From an uncultured Clostridia bacterium (GTDB taxonomy: Bacteria; Bacillota; Clostridia; Christensenellales; UBA1242): a stretch of 64,000 nucleotides of DNA. A program made the translations under genes and the position numbers. Under the pieces are notes generated by a model. The model was not told where the DNA came from, did no database searches, and worked only from the letters and a program-made list of their open reading frames with translations. How positions within the stretch are numbered: position 1 is the first letter of the stretch; every line of letters starts with the position of its first letter. Location: contig CAKVHE010000002.1 of NCBI GenBank assembly GCA_934747885.1, positions 372,001-436,000 of the forward strand. Direction: 5' to 3'. Shown piece by piece: positions 9,201 to 17,843 of the stretch.

Positions 9201-9227
9201 AAAGCACCCGTTTGGGTGCTTTTTTGC
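9201..9227 (+). terminator. Terminator after spoIVA
   Basis: Stem AAAGCACCC (9201-9209) / GGGTGCTTT (9214-9222) with a 4-nt loop, then T residues. It also faces the 3' end of the opposing gene at 9230. Confidence 0.85.
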
Positions 9228-9229
9228 TG

Positions 9230-9805
9230 CTATAAGGCAATAATTAACGCCAAACCAAAACTAAGTGCGGGCAGCACGCCACCAATTAAAAATTGCATAA
9301 TGGTGTGGCGCTTTAATTGCAGCGAAGACCACAAAACTGCCAAAAAGATGATGTAACCAAAGAGTATCCACGGACTAACAAAATAACTTAGTGCAACAAT
9401 TGGCCCCGAAACGCCGGAGGCGTGTCCACTTGCTTTGTATTTAAAAACAAAGGAAAAAAGCGCAATTAAAAGTCCGGTAAAAAGATAGGTCAAATAAATG
9501 GTTAGTTCAAATGGGGTGTCGCCAAAGGCGTAGCAATACACAATGCCAAATGCATACCCAAGCATAGAAAAAACAATGGCGAGATTGCGCTCAAAGGTGC
9601 GCCCTTTGGCTTTTAACGCAGGGATAAAAAAACAAATAGGATAGGCCAGCACGGGTAATATAGCCAAAAATAGAATTGCCAAAATTAAGTCAAGCGTTCT
9701 GCTAAAAAAATTCGGTACCAAAAAGAATAAAAGTAATAGCATGGTTGTTGCCATAATTGGCGAAACGGAAATAATACGTATGGCTTTTGCAAGTTTGTTT
9801 TTCAT
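9230..9805 (-). CDS. PAP2-like integral membrane protein
   Basis: A 191-residue hydrophobic protein with about six membrane segments. The order KASGHASGVSGPI then SLQLKRHTIMQFLIGG resembles the later phosphatidic-acid phosphatase type 2 motifs (PSGH and SRxxxxxHxxxD), with the second motif degraded. It may be a divergent lipid phosphatase or only a structural relative, and the substrate cannot be told. An AAGGAG ribosome site (CTCCTT on the + strand, 9812-9817) precedes the start. A TATAAT -10 box reads on the minus strand at 9829-9834. It is the only gene on the minus strand in the window. It converges with spoIVA and diverges from the glyS T-box. Confidence 0.65.
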   Translation of the reverse strand: MKNKLAKAIRIISVSPIMATTMLLLLFFLVPNFFSRTLDLILAILFLAILPVLAYPICFFIPALKAKGRTFERNLAIVFSMLGYAFGIVYCYAFGDTPFELTIYLTYLFTGLLIALFSFVFKYKASGHASGVSGPIVALSYFVSPWILFGYIIFLAVLWSSLQLKRHTIMQFLIGGVLPALSFGLALIIAL

Positions 9806-9831
9806 AAATTTTCTCCTTTTGACTTTTCATT

Positions 9832-9862
9832 ATAGATGGCAAAAGCAATATTTGCTATCTAT
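9832..9862. repeat. Inverted repeat overlapping the minus-strand promoter
   Basis: Arms ATAGATGGCAAA (9832-9843) and TTTGCTATCTAT (9851-9862) with a 7-nt spacer pair along 12 bp with one G-T. They overlap the minus-strand -10 box of the PAP2-like gene, so this could be an operator or a leader hairpin. Confidence 0.5.
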
Positions 9863-9938
9863 TGATTGCACTAGCGGTCTACTTCTTTTTATGTGCTCTC
9901 TACTGCAAAAAATTTTCTCTCTACTGCCGGTAGAGTGA

Positions 9939-9975
9939 CAAAATGCGACATAAAGGCTTATGCATTTTGTTTTTT
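9939..9975 (+). terminator. Terminator-like hairpin with no + strand gene before it
   Basis: CAAAATGC (9939-9946) pairs with GCATTTTG (9962-9969), extended inward by ATAA/TTAT across a 3-nt bulge, and is followed by six T residues. It reads on the + strand but no + strand gene lies between it and the spoIVA terminator. It may end a short transcript or insulate the glyS promoter. Confidence 0.5.
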
Positions 9976-9979
9976 GCGC

Positions 9980-10008
9980 TTGACAAACTTTGTGGACGGT
10001 TGTATAAT
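9980..10008 (+). promoter_or_regulatory. Promoter for the glyS T-box transcript
   Basis: Consensus TTGACA (9980-9985) and TATAAT (10003-10008) with 17-bp spacing, immediately before the T-box leader. It is the best sigma-A type promoter in the window. Confidence 0.9.
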
Positions 10009-10013
10009 TATAT

Positions 10014-10176
10014 GCGTTATCCAATAAGCAGTGTGGCGAACTGTTTGGAGATGCTAAAATGGCATCCGCTAGTGCTGGCGATATAGCAAAAAGAGGGCTA
10101 AGTTTTTAGCCAAATAGGGTGGAACCGCGGTAATGTTTTATCGTCCCTATGCAATATTTTGCATAGGGACTTTTTA
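10014..10176 (+). promoter_or_regulatory. T-box riboswitch (tRNA-Gly sensing) with terminator
   Basis: The leader contains the T-box signature AGGGTGGAACCGCGG (10116-10130), whose TGGAACC part pairs in the alternative antiterminator. A perfect 12-bp terminator stem follows (10143-10154 / 10159-10170) with T residues. A GGC glycine codon at 10035-10037, in the context GTGTGGCGAACTG, is the likely specifier. That position is inferred from the downstream gene, not from a folded stem I. Uncharged tRNA-Gly should stabilise antitermination and turn on glyS. Confidence 0.93.
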
Positions 10177-10206
10177 TGTTTTTATGCAACCAAAAAGGAG
10201 AAAAGT

Positions 10207-11577
10207 ATGGAAAAAAATTTAGACAAAATTGTAAATTTGTGCAAAACTCGTGGTTTTGTATTTCCGGGAAGTGAAATTTACGGCGGGTTTGCCAACACTT
10301 GGGACTTTGGTCCAATTGGTGTAGAACTAAAAAACAACATTAAACGCGCATGGTGGAAACGTTTTGTTCAAGAAGACAAAAACACTTATGGTGTAGACTG
10401 CGCAATTTTAATGAATCCAATTGTTTGGGAAGCCAGCGGTCATATTGCAAGTTTTGGCGATCCAAAAATGGACTGCAAAAACTGCAAACAACGTTTTAGA
10501 GCCGATACTTTAATTGAACAACACAGCAAAGGCAGTGTTGCAGCAGAAGCAATGACCAATGAAGAAATGGAAAATTATATTGCTGAGCACGACATCAAAT
10601 GTCCACATTGCGGTGTTAGAAACTGGACACCAATTCGCAAATTTAACCCTATGTTTGTTACTTCTCGCGGAACGCTAGAAGAAGGAGCAGACAAAGTATA
10701 TTTGCGCCCAGAAACCTGCCAAGGTGAATATGTAAACTTTTTAAACGTGCAAAGAACTTGCCGCGCAAAGGTGCCATTTGCCATCGCGCAAATTGGTAAA
10801 AGTTTCCGTAACGAAATTACCCCAGGCAACTTTTTGTTCCGTACCGTAGAATTTGAACAAATGGAGTTGCAAAAATTTTGTAAAGCCGAAGACGGTATGA
10901 ATTTTTATGCCGACTACAAAAAACGCGCGCTAGATTTTGTTAAAGATTTAGGGTTAAGCGCTGAGCATTTGCGTTATCACGACCACGACAAACTTGCACA
11001 CTACGCAAAAGCCGCTTGTGACATTCAATATTTGTTCCCAATTGGCTGGCAAGAATTAAACGGTATTCATAACCGTGGCGACTGGGATTTGTCGCGACAT
11101 CAAGAATATAGCAAAAAATCTATGCTATACATGGATCCATTTACTAACGAAAAATACATTCCAAATGTTATAGAATATTCTATTGGTGCTGACCGCCTAA
11201 CTTTGGCAATTTTGTGTGAAGCGTACGCCGAAGAACAACTAGAAGGCGGAGATAGCCGTGTTGTATTGCACCTAAATCCAGCCCTTGCACCATACAAGGT
11301 TGCCATTATGCCTTTGCAAAAAGGTCTAAGTGAAAAAGCCGACGAAATTTATTCAATCCTAATGCATGATTTTTCTTGCACTTATGATGAAGCCGGCTCA
11401 ATTGGTAAACGTTACCGCCGTCAAGATGAGATTGGTACGCCATTCTGCGTAACCGTAGATTTTGACACGCTTGAAGACGGCAAAGTTACCGTTCGTGACC
11501 GTGATACCATGAAACAAGACCGCATTGCTATTGCAGACCTAAAAGAATATATTGCTGAAAGAACAAAGATTTTTTAG
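10207..11577 (+). CDS. glyS: Glycyl-tRNA synthetase, dimeric (eukaryotic/archaeal-type) form
   Basis: Charges tRNA-Gly in the cytoplasm. This is the single-chain class II enzyme, not the bacterial alpha2-beta2 GlyQS: it opens LDKIVNLCKTRGFVFPGSEI, has class II motif 2 around FRNEITPG and motif 3 around SIGADRLTLAIL, and an anticodon-binding domain at the C-terminus. A cysteine pair region (CKNCKQRF; CPHCGVRNW) sits inside the catalytic insertion. The start at 10207 is chosen because AAAAAGGAGAAAAGT lies directly before it. That gives 456 residues, close to the family norm. The gene is alone downstream of the T-box and followed by a terminator. Confidence 0.97.
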   Translation: MEKNLDKIVNLCKTRGFVFPGSEIYGGFANTWDFGPIGVELKNNIKRAWWKRFVQEDKNTYGVDCAILMNPIVWEASGHIASFGDPKMDCKNCKQRFRADTLIEQHSKGSVAAEAMTNEEMENYIAEHDIKCPHCGVRNWTPIRKFNPMFVTSRGTLEEGADKVYLRPETCQGEYVNFLNVQRTCRAKVPFAIAQIGKSFRNEITPGNFLFRTVEFEQMELQKFCKAEDGMNFYADYKKRALDFVKDLGLSAEHLRYHDHDKLAHYAKAACDIQYLFPIGWQELNGIHNRGDWDLSRHQEYSKKSMLYMDPFTNEKYIPNVIEYSIGADRLTLAILCEAYAEEQLEGGDSRVVLHLNPALAPYKVAIMPLQKGLSEKADEIYSILMHDFSCTYDEAGSIGKRYRRQDEIGTPFCVTVDFDTLEDGKVTVRDRDTMKQDRIAIADLKEYIAERTKIF

Positions 11578-11635
11578 AATGTTCCGGCTCCCTTGCAAGT
11601 CGCTGGCAGGTACGCTACGATTTGATCTTTCAATC

Positions 11636-11667
11636 AGCCCTACAAACTTATCGTTTGTAGGGCTTTT
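11636..11667 (+). terminator. Terminator after glyS
   Basis: Perfect 12-bp stem AGCCCTACAAAC (11636-11647) / GTTTGTAGGGCT (11653-11664) with a 5-nt loop and a short T run. Confidence 0.85.
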
Positions 11668-11790
11668 GTGTTTGCAAGGCTTGCTATATTTAACAATATG
11701 CGGGAAGCAAACCTTGCGAAATTTTATTTTGATGTAAAAATTGTTTGCTTTATTGGAGTAATTATCTTATCATTATAAATAAGGAGTTTT

Positions 11791-11796
11791 ATGTAA
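11791..11796 (+). other. Start-stop minimal ORF (ATG TAA) before comM
   Basis: AAGGAG at 11781-11786 is followed 4 bp later by ATG TAA, and the real comM ATG lies at 11799. The ribosome site is better spaced for the two-codon ORF than for comM. It may lower comM translation or depend on re-initiation. It could also be chance. Confidence 0.45.
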
Positions 11797-11798
11797 TT

Positions 11799-13322
11799 AT
11801 GTTATCGTTAGTAAAATCTATTGCTCTGCAAGGTCTAGCCGGAGCAATAATTGATATTGAAGTTGATGTTCGTCAGGTGGGCAAGCCCGAGGTAATTATG
11901 GTTGGTTTGCCGGATACGGCGGTAAAAGAATCTACCGAGCGAGTAAAATCTGCTATTCGCAATTCAATGAAATATTTCCCTGAGCACAAAATCGTAATTA
12001 ACCTAGCGCCAGCAGATTTAAAAAAAGAAGGTGCCACCTTTGATTTGCCTATTGCAATTGGCATTTTGATGGCCAATGAAACAATTGGTATGCTGAATAA
12101 AAAATATGTTATGGTGGGTGAACTTTCGCTAGACGGAACCATTCGCGCAGTAAACGGAATGTTGCCACTCTTGATTTCGGCAAGGGAGCAAGGTTTGACG
12201 GACTTTATTATTCCAAAAGGCAATGAGGCCGAGGCTGCGTACATAGAAGGCATAAACTGCTATGCCTTTGATAAACTCTTTGATGTAATTGCCTTTTTAA
12301 AGGGTGAAGAAACAGCCGAACCGGTAAAAAAGAGAGTGTGGAAGTTGCCAGAGGTAGAAAGCACTGATGACTTTAAGCGTGTAAAGGGGCAAAAGCAAGC
12401 CAAACGCGCTATGGAAATTGCTGTAAGCGGTGGACATAACTTAATGATGGTTGGCCCACCGGGTAGTGGCAAAACTATGCTAGCAAGGTGTGTTCCATCA
12501 ATTTTGCCTGACCTTACTTTTGAAGAAGCGTTAGAAATTACAAAAATTCATAGTATTGCCGGCGTTTTGGACAAGCGTAAAGGCGTGGTAGATTCGCGTC
12601 CGTTCCGCGCACCACATCATACTGCAAGTACGGTTGCACTCACTGGTGGAGGCAAAAATGCCAAACCAGGTGAAATCAGTTTGGCACATAATGGCGTATT
12701 GTTTTTGGATGAAATGCCAGAATATGCGCGCAGTTTGCTAGAAACCCTGCGTCAACCGCTAGAAGACGGCGTAATTACAGTTGCGCGTGCAAGCGCCAGT
12801 GTTACTTATCCGGCCTCATTTATGCTTATTGCAAGTATGAACCCTTGTCCTTGTGGTAATTATGGTTCAAAGGAACTAGAATGCAAGTGCACGCCGACAC
12901 AAATAGACAAATACCACAAAAAAATTAGTGGGCCACTACTTGATCGTATAGACCTAAAAATTGATGTAGACCGCGTAAAATTTTTGGAACTGCGTGATGA
13001 AGAAAGTTTTGAAGAGAGTTCTAGTGAAATAAAAAAGCGCATAGAAAAGGCGCGGGCTATTCAGCGTGAACGCTTTAAGGGCGAAGGCTTTTACACAAAC
13101 GCAAAAATGTCTGCCAAACATATTAAAAAGTATTGTGAGATAGACGAAAAAAGCGAAAAACTCTTGCAAAATGCTTTTGAAAAGTTTAAAATGAGCGCTC
13201 GCGGTTATTCTCGCATTTTAAAGGTTGCGCGCACAATTGCCGACCTTGCAGGTAGCGAAAATATACAAACCCCACATCTACTTGAGGCGTTGTCTTATAG
13301 ATGTAGTGAAAAATTTAATTAA
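11799..13322 (+). CDS. comM: YifB/ComM family Mg-chelatase-like AAA ATPase
   Basis: 507-residue ATPase of the ComM/YifB family. Known members are hexameric helicases that promote branch migration during natural transformation. An N-terminal ribosomal-S5-fold domain (SLVKSIALQGLAGAIIDIEV) precedes the AAA core with Walker A GPPGSGKTMLARC and Walker B LFLDEMPEY, and a C-terminal Mg-chelatase domain contains CPCGNYG. The start at 11799 fits the family N-terminus, since the in-frame upstream extension is unlike it. dprA, another transformation gene, starts 9 bp after the stop, as in many bacteria. Confidence 0.92.
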   Translation: MLSLVKSIALQGLAGAIIDIEVDVRQVGKPEVIMVGLPDTAVKESTERVKSAIRNSMKYFPEHKIVINLAPADLKKEGATFDLPIAIGILMANETIGMLNKKYVMVGELSLDGTIRAVNGMLPLLISAREQGLTDFIIPKGNEAEAAYIEGINCYAFDKLFDVIAFLKGEETAEPVKKRVWKLPEVESTDDFKRVKGQKQAKRAMEIAVSGGHNLMMVGPPGSGKTMLARCVPSILPDLTFEEALEITKIHSIAGVLDKRKGVVDSRPFRAPHHTASTVALTGGGKNAKPGEISLAHNGVLFLDEMPEYARSLLETLRQPLEDGVITVARASASVTYPASFMLIASMNPCPCGNYGSKELECKCTPTQIDKYHKKISGPLLDRIDLKIDVDRVKFLELRDEESFEESSSEIKKRIEKARAIQRERFKGEGFYTNAKMSAKHIKKYCEIDEKSEKLLQNAFEKFKMSARGYSRILKVARTIADLAGSENIQTPHLLEALSYRCSEKFN

Positions 13323-13331
13323 GAGAGAACA

Positions 13332-14423
13332 ATGTATAACGAAGACGAAAAATTTGTAATTTGGCTGGATAGTTTAGATTTTGGCCGCAAAAAAATGGCA
13401 GAAATTTTGCGCTTGCATGAACACCCAAGCGACATTATGGAACATCCAGCAAGATACATAAGCAGACTTTCAAAAATATTAACAGATGACGAATACACAA
13501 TATTTATGACCAGTTTGCCTGCCGTAAACACAGTGGTAAACGAAATGACGGATAGACACATGTATGCGTTAACTTTTATGAGCCCAAATTATCCCGAAAG
13601 GCTACTAAATATTAGTTTGCCACCAATGGTTTTGTATTACGCCGGCGATATCACTTTGCTCGAAGACGATAGTATTATTGCCATTGTTGGAACGCGCAAG
13701 CCATCAAAGTATGGCGAGTACGCCACTGATTATTTTACTTCAAATTTGGTAAAAAATAATTTTGTCACCATAAGCGGTTTGGCTTATGGCGTGGATACAA
13801 TTGTGGCAGAAAGCACCTTAAAAAATGACGGTTGCACCATTGCCGTTATGGGTTGTGGACTAGACAAAATTTATCCGGCGCGCAATACCAACCTTGCCAA
13901 ACAAATTGTGGTAAACGGTGGTTTGGTAATTTCGGAGTATCACGCTGGCGTTGGGCCCAAACAATACAATTTCCCTGAGCGTAACCGCATAATTTCGGGT
14001 TTGTCCAGAGGCGTGTTAGTGGTGGAAGGTGGCGAAAATAGTGGCTCGCTAATAACAGCCAATCTTGCCATAGAGCAGGGGCGTAGTTTGTTTGTTGTGC
14101 CGGCAAATATAAATAGTGTAACGGCGTCGGGTACAAACAAGTTGCTAAAAGAATATCCATCGGCTTGCACTGTAAATTTTGAACGTATAGTTGAAGATTT
14201 TGGCTATTCGTTAGTTGGTGAAAACGAACAACTTAGCATAGATGATATTGGCGACTTAACGCCCGAGCAAAAAATAATAGTTGACATTTTGTCTAGGGGT
14301 GAATTAAACTATGACGAGTTGGCGTCTAAATCTAATATGGACGCCAACGACCTAAATGTGTTGCTTACCGAGATGGAATTAAGCGGGCTTATTGTTCGTG
14401 AAGGCAACATATATAGCGTTTAA
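13332..14423 (+). CDS. dprA: DNA-processing protein DprA (Smf)
   Basis: Binds incoming single-stranded DNA and loads RecA during natural transformation. It is also widely conserved in bacteria not known to transform. An N-terminal SAM-like region is followed by the Rossmann domain, with IVGTRKPSKYG, the TISGLAYGVDTIV block, MGCGLDKIYPARN, FPERNRIISGLS and GGENSGSLITANLA. A winged-helix DML1-like C-terminus (about 300-363) ends the protein. 363 residues is normal. It sits between comM and topA in a tight + strand run. Confidence 0.96.
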   Translation: MYNEDEKFVIWLDSLDFGRKKMAEILRLHEHPSDIMEHPARYISRLSKILTDDEYTIFMTSLPAVNTVVNEMTDRHMYALTFMSPNYPERLLNISLPPMVLYYAGDITLLEDDSIIAIVGTRKPSKYGEYATDYFTSNLVKNNFVTISGLAYGVDTIVAESTLKNDGCTIAVMGCGLDKIYPARNTNLAKQIVVNGGLVISEYHAGVGPKQYNFPERNRIISGLSRGVLVVEGGENSGSLITANLAIEQGRSLFVVPANINSVTASGTNKLLKEYPSACTVNFERIVEDFGYSLVGENEQLSIDDIGDLTPEQKIIVDILSRGELNYDELASKSNMDANDLNVLLTEMELSGLIVREGNIYSV

Positions 14424-14434
14424 TGGAGAAATAA

Positions 14435-16525
14435 ATGAAATTAGTATTGATTGAAAGTTCTGGTAAAAAAGAAACTGTAGAAAAATACCTAGGCAAAGGT
14501 TACAAGGTTATTGCAACCAAAGGTCATGTTCGTGATTTGCCGGTGAAAAAACTTGGCGTAGACATTGAACATAATTTTAAACCAGATTATGTAATAATGA
14601 GCGACAAGAAAAAACTCATAGAGTACCTAAAAAGTGAAGCAAGCAAAGCCGAAACCGTTTTGTTTGCAACTGACCCTGACCGTGAAGGTGAAGCAATTGC
14701 TTGGCATCTAGAAACGGTTTTGGGCGTGGATCCAAAAGATAAATCTCGAATTGTATTTAACGAAATTTCTAAAAACGCCGTACAAAAGGCCTTAACTCAG
14801 CCTCGCGCGGTGGATATTAACCTAGTTGATGCGCAACAAGCACGTCGCGTGCTTGATCGTTTGGTTGGCTACAAACTATCGCCGTATGTTTGCAACAAAA
14901 TTCAAAGTAAACTTAGCGCTGGTAGAGTTCAAAGCGTTACTTTGCGTTTGGTAGTTGAGCGCGATCGCGAAATCGAAAATTTTGAACCAAAAGAATATTG
15001 GACGCTGGTTGGGCTTTTTGACGTAGACAAAACTGACGTTAAAGAAAAAATCAAAGCAACCTTAAACTTGCCAAAAAAACAAACCATAAACTCAAAAGAA
15101 GAGATGGACAAAATTTTGGCTGATCTTGATGGCGCAAATTACAAAATTACAAATGTAAAGCGCGCAGAAAGCAAGTCGCACCCATCGGCGCCGTTTACAA
15201 CCAGCACCATGCAACAAGACGCTCTTTCAAAACTCGGTTTGTCTTTAAAGCAAACGTCGTCAATTGCACAATCGCTTTACGAAGGTATAGAAATTCCGGG
15301 CGAGGGCAAAGTTGCGCTTATTACCTATATCCGTACTGACTCGGTTCGTGTATCCAAAGAAGCGCAAGCCGAAGCAATAGACTTTATAAAAAATAAATAT
15401 GGTGACAAATATGCTCCAAGCACACCAAACATATATAAGTCTAAAAAGAACATTCAAGACGCGCACGAAGCCATTAGACCAATTACGCTATCTCGCACAC
15501 CTGACAGCATAAAAAATATAAAAGACAAAAACTGTTACAGACTATACAAGTTAATATACGAACGTTTTTTGGCATCTCAAATGGCGGAAGCAAAATATAA
15601 CTCTATGACTGTTGACATAGAGGGTGCAGGCTACAACTTTAAAGCAACAGGTAGAACATTGTTGTTTGATGGTTTTACGGCAGTGTATAACAACGCGACC
15701 GAAGAAGACGAAGCAAGTCAAGACAAGTTGCCAAATGTCGAAGAAGGCGACAAATTAACGCTGATAGAATTTAAGCCGGAACAGAAATATACAAAACCAC
15801 CTGCACGCTTTACCGAAGCAAGTCTTGTAAAAATGATGGAAGAAAAAGGTATAGGACGACCAGCAACTTATTCGCCAACAGTAAACTTGCTTTTGTCACG
15901 TGACTATATAGAAAAAGAGTCAAAGACATTAAAGTCTACCGAACTTGGTCGATCAGTTGTAGATTTGCTCGTTAAAAACTTTGATGACGTAATGGACGTT
16001 GCATTTACGGCTCAAATGGAAAACAAACTTGATGAAATCGAAGAAGGCGGTAAAATTTGGCAAGATGTTATTCGTGATTTTTACACGGGCTTTGAAAAAG
16101 AACTAAAAGAAGCCTTAAAAGACAATACCAAAGTTGAACGTCACTATGAAGAGAGTGACGAAGTGTGCGAAAAATGTGGCGCCAAGATGATTATTAAAAC
16201 GGGCAAATACGGCAAGTTTTTGGCTTGTCCAAATTTTCCGGAGTGCAAGAACATAAGATCTATAAACAACATAGTTGGCAAGTGTCCAAAGTGTGGTAGT
16301 GATGTTGCGCAAAGACGCACCAAAAAAGGCAAGATTTTTTATGGTTGCACCAACTATCCAAAATGTGATTATGCGTCGTGGGATATTCCGTTCCCGGAAA
16401 AATGTCCAGATTGCGGTGCGGATATGGTGGTTAAGCATTATGCAAGTTATGACCACATAAAGTGTACCAAGTGTGAGTACACTCGAAAAGACAAAAAGGC
16501 AAAGAAAAAAGAAAATGAAGAATAA
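14435..16525 (+). CDS. topA: DNA topoisomerase I
   Basis: Type IA topoisomerase that relaxes negative supercoils. The Toprim domain opens KLVLIESSGKKETVEKYLG and has the DPDREGEAIAWHL acidic motif. The catalytic tyrosine is in ITYIRTDSVRVS, with the GIGRPATYSPTV motif further on. Three C-terminal zinc ribbons follow (CEKCGAKM...CPNFPEC, CPKCGSDV...CTNYPKC, CPDCGADM...CTKC), and the last lies near a lysine-rich end. 696 residues is typical. It is 11 bp downstream of dprA and overlaps trmFO by 11 bp, which indicates one transcript. Confidence 0.97.
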   Translation: MKLVLIESSGKKETVEKYLGKGYKVIATKGHVRDLPVKKLGVDIEHNFKPDYVIMSDKKKLIEYLKSEASKAETVLFATDPDREGEAIAWHLETVLGVDPKDKSRIVFNEISKNAVQKALTQPRAVDINLVDAQQARRVLDRLVGYKLSPYVCNKIQSKLSAGRVQSVTLRLVVERDREIENFEPKEYWTLVGLFDVDKTDVKEKIKATLNLPKKQTINSKEEMDKILADLDGANYKITNVKRAESKSHPSAPFTTSTMQQDALSKLGLSLKQTSSIAQSLYEGIEIPGEGKVALITYIRTDSVRVSKEAQAEAIDFIKNKYGDKYAPSTPNIYKSKKNIQDAHEAIRPITLSRTPDSIKNIKDKNCYRLYKLIYERFLASQMAEAKYNSMTVDIEGAGYNFKATGRTLLFDGFTAVYNNATEEDEASQDKLPNVEEGDKLTLIEFKPEQKYTKPPARFTEASLVKMMEEKGIGRPATYSPTVNLLLSRDYIEKESKTLKSTELGRSVVDLLVKNFDDVMDVAFTAQMENKLDEIEEGGKIWQDVIRDFYTGFEKELKEALKDNTKVERHYEESDEVCEKCGAKMIIKTGKYGKFLACPNFPECKNIRSINNIVGKCPKCGSDVAQRRTKKGKIFYGCTNYPKCDYASWDIPFPEKCPDCGADMVVKHYASYDHIKCTKCEYTRKDKKAKKKENEE

Positions 16526-17843
16526 AATAGTAGACATAATTGGGGGCGGCCTAGCAGGTGCGGAATGTGCCTATCAGTTGGCGGAAGCGGGCTTTAAGGT
16601 AAATTTGTATGAAATGAAGCCTACAAAGTTTTCGCCAGCGCACAAACAGCCAACACTCGCCGAAATAGTTTGCTCAAATTCTTTTAAAAATGATGACGTT
16701 TTGTCGTCTAGTGGGCTATTAAAAGCCGAAATGAGAGAACTAGGTTCTCTCGTTTTGCGTGTCGCAGACAAGTGCAAAGTGCCTTCCGGAAATGCCCTCA
16801 GTGTTGATCGTGAGCAGTTTACCAAACAAATTGATAACATCATACGCTCGCACCCAAACATAACAGTTATTGAGCAAGAGATAACCAAAGTGCCGGTAAA
16901 CGCCGACAATATATGCGTGGTTGCGACTGGGCCATTAACTAGTGATGCGCTTATGCAAAACCTTTCGGCGCTACTTGGCGAAGAAAGTTTGTATTTTTTT
17001 GATGCGTCTGCGCCAATTGTGCTTGCAAGTAGTTTGGACAAAACCAAATGTTTTGTAGAAGATCGTTACGGCACAGTAGGTGAGGGTGATTATGTAAATT
17101 GTCCAATGAATAAAGCGGAATACACCACCTTTGTTAAGGAACTAGTAAACGCCAAGACGGCGGAACTAAAAGATTTTGAAAACAGCCAAGTTTTTGAGGG
17201 TTGTATGCCAATTGAAGTTATGGCAAAGCGCGGCGAAAATTCATTAAGGTTTGGACCTTTAAAGCCGGTAGGTCTTGGCAATCATTTGGCGGAAAAACCT
17301 TATGCAATTGTGCAACTACGAAAAGAAAATATCGAAGAAGAAAGTTTCAATATGGTTGGCTTTCAAACCAATTTGCTTTATGGTGAGCAAAAAAGAGTGT
17401 TTTCGCTTATTCCTGCGCTGAAAAATGCCGAGATAATAAAGTATGGGGTTATGCATCGAAATAGTTACATAAATGCGCCAAAACTTCTAAATTGCAATTA
17501 TTCCTTGCGTAAGGCTCCAAATATTTACTTTGCTGGGCAACTCTCTGGCGTTGAAGGGTATATTGAAAGTGCAAGTAGTGGTCTTGTTGTTGCAAAATCT
17601 ATAATTTTTGGTTATAATAACAACGAAAGGTTGTGTTTCCCTTGCACCACAATGCTAGGCGCAATTGCAAATTATATTAGCAATCCCGCCAACGAACACA
17701 ACTTTCAACCTATGAACTCCAACTATGGCATAATTAAAAAGCCGGACGGAAAGTTTACCGACAAAAAACTGTTGCGCGAGGCAATTTATAAAAATTCCAT
17801 AGCGGAAATAGACAAAATAAAGGAGATTAACAAATGGAACTAA
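16515..17843 (+). CDS. trmFO: Folate/FAD-dependent tRNA m5U54 methyltransferase TrmFO
   Basis: Makes the T-loop m5U54 of tRNA using methylenetetrahydrofolate and FAD. The N-terminal dinucleotide-binding motif is IIGGGLAGAECAYQLAEAG, and family blocks include CSNSFKNDD, SVDREQFTKQI, MPIEVMAKRG and the C-terminal YFAGQLSGVEGYIESAS. The start at 16515 places the FAD loop at the N-terminus as in relatives, giving 442 residues. It overlaps the topA end by 11 bp and the hslV start by 10 bp. The order topA-trmFO-hslV-hslU is conserved in Firmicutes. Confidence 0.97.
   Translation: MKNKIVDIIGGGLAGAECAYQLAEAGFKVNLYEMKPTKFSPAHKQPTLAEIVCSNSFKNDDVLSSSGLLKAEMRELGSLVLRVADKCKVPSGNALSVDREQFTKQIDNIIRSHPNITVIEQEITKVPVNADNICVVATGPLTSDALMQNLSALLGEESLYFFDASAPIVLASSLDKTKCFVEDRYGTVGEGDYVNCPMNKAEYTTFVKELVNAKTAELKDFENSQVFEGCMPIEVMAKRGENSLRFGPLKPVGLGNHLAEKPYAIVQLRKENIEEESFNMVGFQTNLLYGEQKRVFSLIPALKNAEIIKYGVMHRNSYINAPKLLNCNYSLRKAPNIYFAGQLSGVEGYIESASSGLVVAKSIIFGYNNNERLCFPCTTMLGAIANYISNPANEHNFQPMNSNYGIIKKPDGKFTDKKLLREAIYKNSIAEIDKIKEINKWN

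Noticed and set aside
10159..10206. Longer glyS reading frame starting within the T-box terminator
   Set aside because: It would begin in the terminator stem; the ATG at 10207 has a good ribosome site and fits the family length.
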